From contig CM060838.1 of the NCBI GenBank assembly GCA_030762175.1, forward strand, positions 15,134,001-15,198,000: a stretch of DNA of 64,000 nucleotides. The letters run 5' to 3'. How positions within the stretch are numbered: the first letter of the stretch is position 1; the number at the start of each line of letters is the position of its first letter. The position numbers and the translations under genes are program-made. This document shows positions 61,284-64,000 of this stretch, piece after piece. Source of the DNA: Metallyticus violacea (taxonomy: Eukaryota > Arthropoda > Insecta > Mantodea > Metallyticidae). The notes under the pieces were generated by a model. The model was not told where the DNA came from. It made no database searches and was given only the letters and a program-made list of their open reading frames with translations.

Positions 61284-63619
61284 CAGCACTACAAAAATAT
61301 ATTTAATATTTCAGTCGGTATACCATACTTTAATAATCTATATAACAAGTAACTATTTCCTTTTTTATGTTGCTAAAATGTATTTACTTCACTATGGAAC
61401 CTGATAGACTTCTGTCGTGGGTTGTCCGTTATTTAGTAAATTATGCTTAAGGAATTTAGTAATGCTTATTGTTGATAGATTAACACTTTATGTGGGTTTA
61501 AGAAGTCACCGTGGCCGACTAATAAAATCCGTAAGTGTTATTCCCTAGTCCCATAACGTTAAAAAGTTTCCCCTAAACCTTCCGCAGTCTTTAGTTTTTG
61601 AATAAAATGGAGTTTCGCAATGTGTATGTTGCATAAAATTGCATGTTATACAACTGGTCCTCCGTTTCTGCAAAGTCTTTATAATATTCACGTTGACACA
61701 CTTCCTTTTATGCTTGGACGAGAGTTAAAATAAAAATTATGCTAGTGAGAAAACTGCCAGGATAAATTAACTTTCAAATACTGGGGAAGACAGTTACTGT
61801 ATATTTTGATTTATTCCACAATAAACAAAACTCGGTTATCATGTAAAATAAATTGAACATTGTCTTGCTTACAATACATTCAACAATATAATGTAGAGTT
61901 TGGAAATTTAACTTAATACTTCATCTTAAATATATTTACATTTTTTAAAACATCGAAAAATTGTCTGAATAATCACTTAAAAATATCCCCATTTAAAGTA
62001 CTTTAAAATAGCTTAATTGTAAGTCTTTTCTAAGAGCAACTTCAAAAATTTGCCCCACATAAGTTCGTATTACAATTAAACGAATTAAAATGTTTGTCTG
62101 ACTAAACTTTACAAAAATTTTCGTTTAAAAGATTTTTAAATAAGCTTCATTGTTAACCTACTCTAAAAGAGCTTCAAAGCGTTCTAACAAGTTCCTAGTA
62201 CAATTTAACAAGCCAGGCATTTAAGCTTTTACAATCACTTACAAATCTTCATAATACCACGATAACTGTGCCGGATTATCGGAGAGAGCTGTCGTCCTAT
62301 CAATTTTAAGTAATGATCAAAACGTATGTTACCCCAATGAGGAGCCTTCTCAAAAAGTGCCTTATCTGTCCCAACCAATAGGAACAGGATACAGGTAGCA
62401 AAAGCTTCCAGCGTGGACATAAAGCTAAGGATGGGAAAGGTGTGAGTATTAGGTGACAGGTAGAAGGGAGTACGTGCAAGAAAGGCACAATTGTATTTAT
62501 TGAAAATAGCACATTTGATATTTTCTTGTATATCGGTACATTCTGCTCTTGAGGCGTGTTAAGGGTGGAATATTCAAGTCCTGTATTTTTCGTATTAGCT
62601 GTACAAAACAACCAGCTTACTTTCCTCATCACAATTGTCCAAAGGCTCAAAAGATAACAATAATACCGTCGAAATAGCTTAGAGAAAGTTCAGAATTTTC
62701 TGCAACACGTTAACAAAGCCTTTGTTTTCCTCCGCTAGTTAAGTCCATCGCGACACATAACAATGATATATTTATAGCATGGTTTTTATCTGAACGAATA
62801 CCATTTGTGATATGGCTATGACTGCGTTACCTTCAGGAAACAGGTGGAATATACAACATAGCTGAACGTTACTGGAATTCCTGGTATTTTTCCCGGTTTA
62901 TTGAGTCACAATATTTAACGCGTAGATAACATTGTTGAGAAGAGCGCGCAGGCAGAATATGAGCGTAATTAATGTTCCATTATTACGGGTGGGTATGCAG
63001 TAAAACTGTCACGATAAAAATTACATGCTTTTTTTCCTAACTCTTTTGGTTCTTTTCCTCTCTTTGGTGTACTTCTGTACTTCTACCATGCTTGCTTCAC
63101 CTCTGTGCACTCATTTGCGTGATTTCAGTAGTTTTTTCCCCCTCGGTGTGTTATACAGTTGTGAATTTCACTCTGTTTTAAAGTTCATTGGTTTGTTAGC
63201 TCCTCCAGTTTTCGGAACGTAGGGAAATGCCTTACAACCCCTGGAATTTAATGAGTTTAATATAAACATGATTCCATTTGAATAGAGATGTGTTAATATT
63301 ATTTGATTCACTCAAGAAATGTTCAGATCTTCTTTTCACACCTAATTGTGAAGTAATTCGTGTCGAATGGTCAAACTTTTATTACGATACAGTGAATTTG
63401 TTTACATCCCATCTAAAGTGATGACATTTCTGATAGCTGCTGATGTTATGGCAAAAGCTGTTGAGTGGTACTGTGTTGCTCATTACCCAAAGCCATCCAA
63501 TAGTAAAGCATGACCCAAAATACGAGAGCGAGTCAAATGTAAACACTTTTTTTTGTCATTTAGTATTCAAATATTTTTATTGTTGTGAATTATTATAATG
63601 GGGTATATTACACACGCAT
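61284..63619. other. AT-rich stretch without recognised genes
   Basis: A 114-codon minus-strand frame at 62306-62650 is the longest here and has no recognised motif. Confidence 0.5.
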
Positions 63620-63911
63620 CTTCAAAATTGCATACTAGCCTCCTAAACCCAAGATCGCGGGTTCGAACCCGGCCAGGACCGATGGATTTTTCCGGGCGTA
63701 AAAATCCTAAGTATGGCTTCCTTCGGAAGGGAAGTAAAGCCGTGGATCCCGTGTTGTACATTTACGGCACGAAAAAGAACCTCAAGCCTGAAAGAGAGGT
63801 CTCTGAGCAAAATTTGTCGGCCGTTTCACGCTCTGTGTTGAATGGGACGCTGATGACCCGAGATGTTGAAGAGCGTACGTAAATAAATCAATAAAAAAAC
63901 CTTCAAAATTG
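63620..63911 (+). mobile_element. SINE-A copy, 5'-truncated, perfect 11-bp duplication
   Basis: CTTCAAAATTG flanks both ends (63620-63630, 63901-63911). The element starts within the tRNA head at CATACTAGCCTCCTAAACCC, so the acceptor stem and A box are absent, but the B box GGTTCGAACCC, the whole body (TCCGGGCGTAAAAATCC, CTTCCTTCGGAAGGGAAGT) and the tail remain. Without an A box it should not be a normal RNA polymerase III gene. Confidence 0.96.
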
Positions 63912-64000
63912 AAATAAAAATTCGAAATTTCGTGTAGAAATAAAACAAAAGCTTGAGAGTAACAACGGGAAAATGTTTAAAATGTTTTCAATCTGATTCA

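Noticed and set aside
62306..62650. 114-codon minus-strand frame
   Set aside because: No recognised motif; leucine/isoleucine/proline-rich composition typical of non-coding AT-rich DNA.

Overview
The window looks like nuclear DNA of an arthropod with a large, AT-rich, transposon-filled genome. I infer an insect, possibly of the cockroach/termite type, from two abundant tRNA-derived SINE families and from the insect-typical mix of mariner, pogo, Tc1/mariner-like (DUF4817-type) and hAT remnants. No host protein-coding gene could be supported: open frames are short, most are shadows of repeats, and the rest are AT-rich chance frames. The window is best read as intergenic or intronic sequence. 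Nothing prokaryotic (operons, ribosome binding sites, CRISPR) is present.

Layout. 1-9 kb: AT-rich DNA with microsatellites, a tRNA-like fragment beside a hairpin, one copy of each SINE family, and a decayed coding-like stretch of unknown family (7140-7905, minus). 9-14 kb: two SINE-A copies around a GC-richer island, then a mariner element with both terminal repeats (12387-13542). 16-21 kb: a solo terminal repeat, SINE-B, SINE-A, a pogo/Tigger-like transposase pseudogene (18905-19690) and a LINE reverse-transcriptase fragment carrying a SINE-B insertion. 22.5-23.2 kb: a decayed DUF4817-type transposase. 23-39 kb: mostly featureless, with one SINE-B and one SINE-A. 39.1-39.4 kb: a CpG-rich segment with a perfect X-box-like palindrome, the best candidate regulatory site. 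41-46 kb: a LINE fragment and three SINE-B copies. 50.2-51.3 kb: a 1 kb CTA-triplet array. 51.8-54.8 kb: a probable old hAT element holding fragments of two other transposases. 60.4-61.3 kb: an internally deleted Tc1/mariner-like element with both ends. 63.6-63.9 kb: a 5'-truncated SINE-A with perfect target-site duplications.

The parts relate as layers of insertion. LINE-type reverse transcriptase presumably mobilised both SINE families: several copies have 7-14 bp target-site duplications, and one sits inside LINE coding sequence. The DNA transposons are all inactive through stops, frameshifts and deletions. I did not find a convincing new biological system. The most checkable unusual items are the X-box palindrome in its CpG-rich block, the truncated and deleted SINE copies that still have clean duplications, the deletion-derivative DNA element with repeated subterminal DNA, and the unidentified coding-like stretch at 7.1-7.9 kb.
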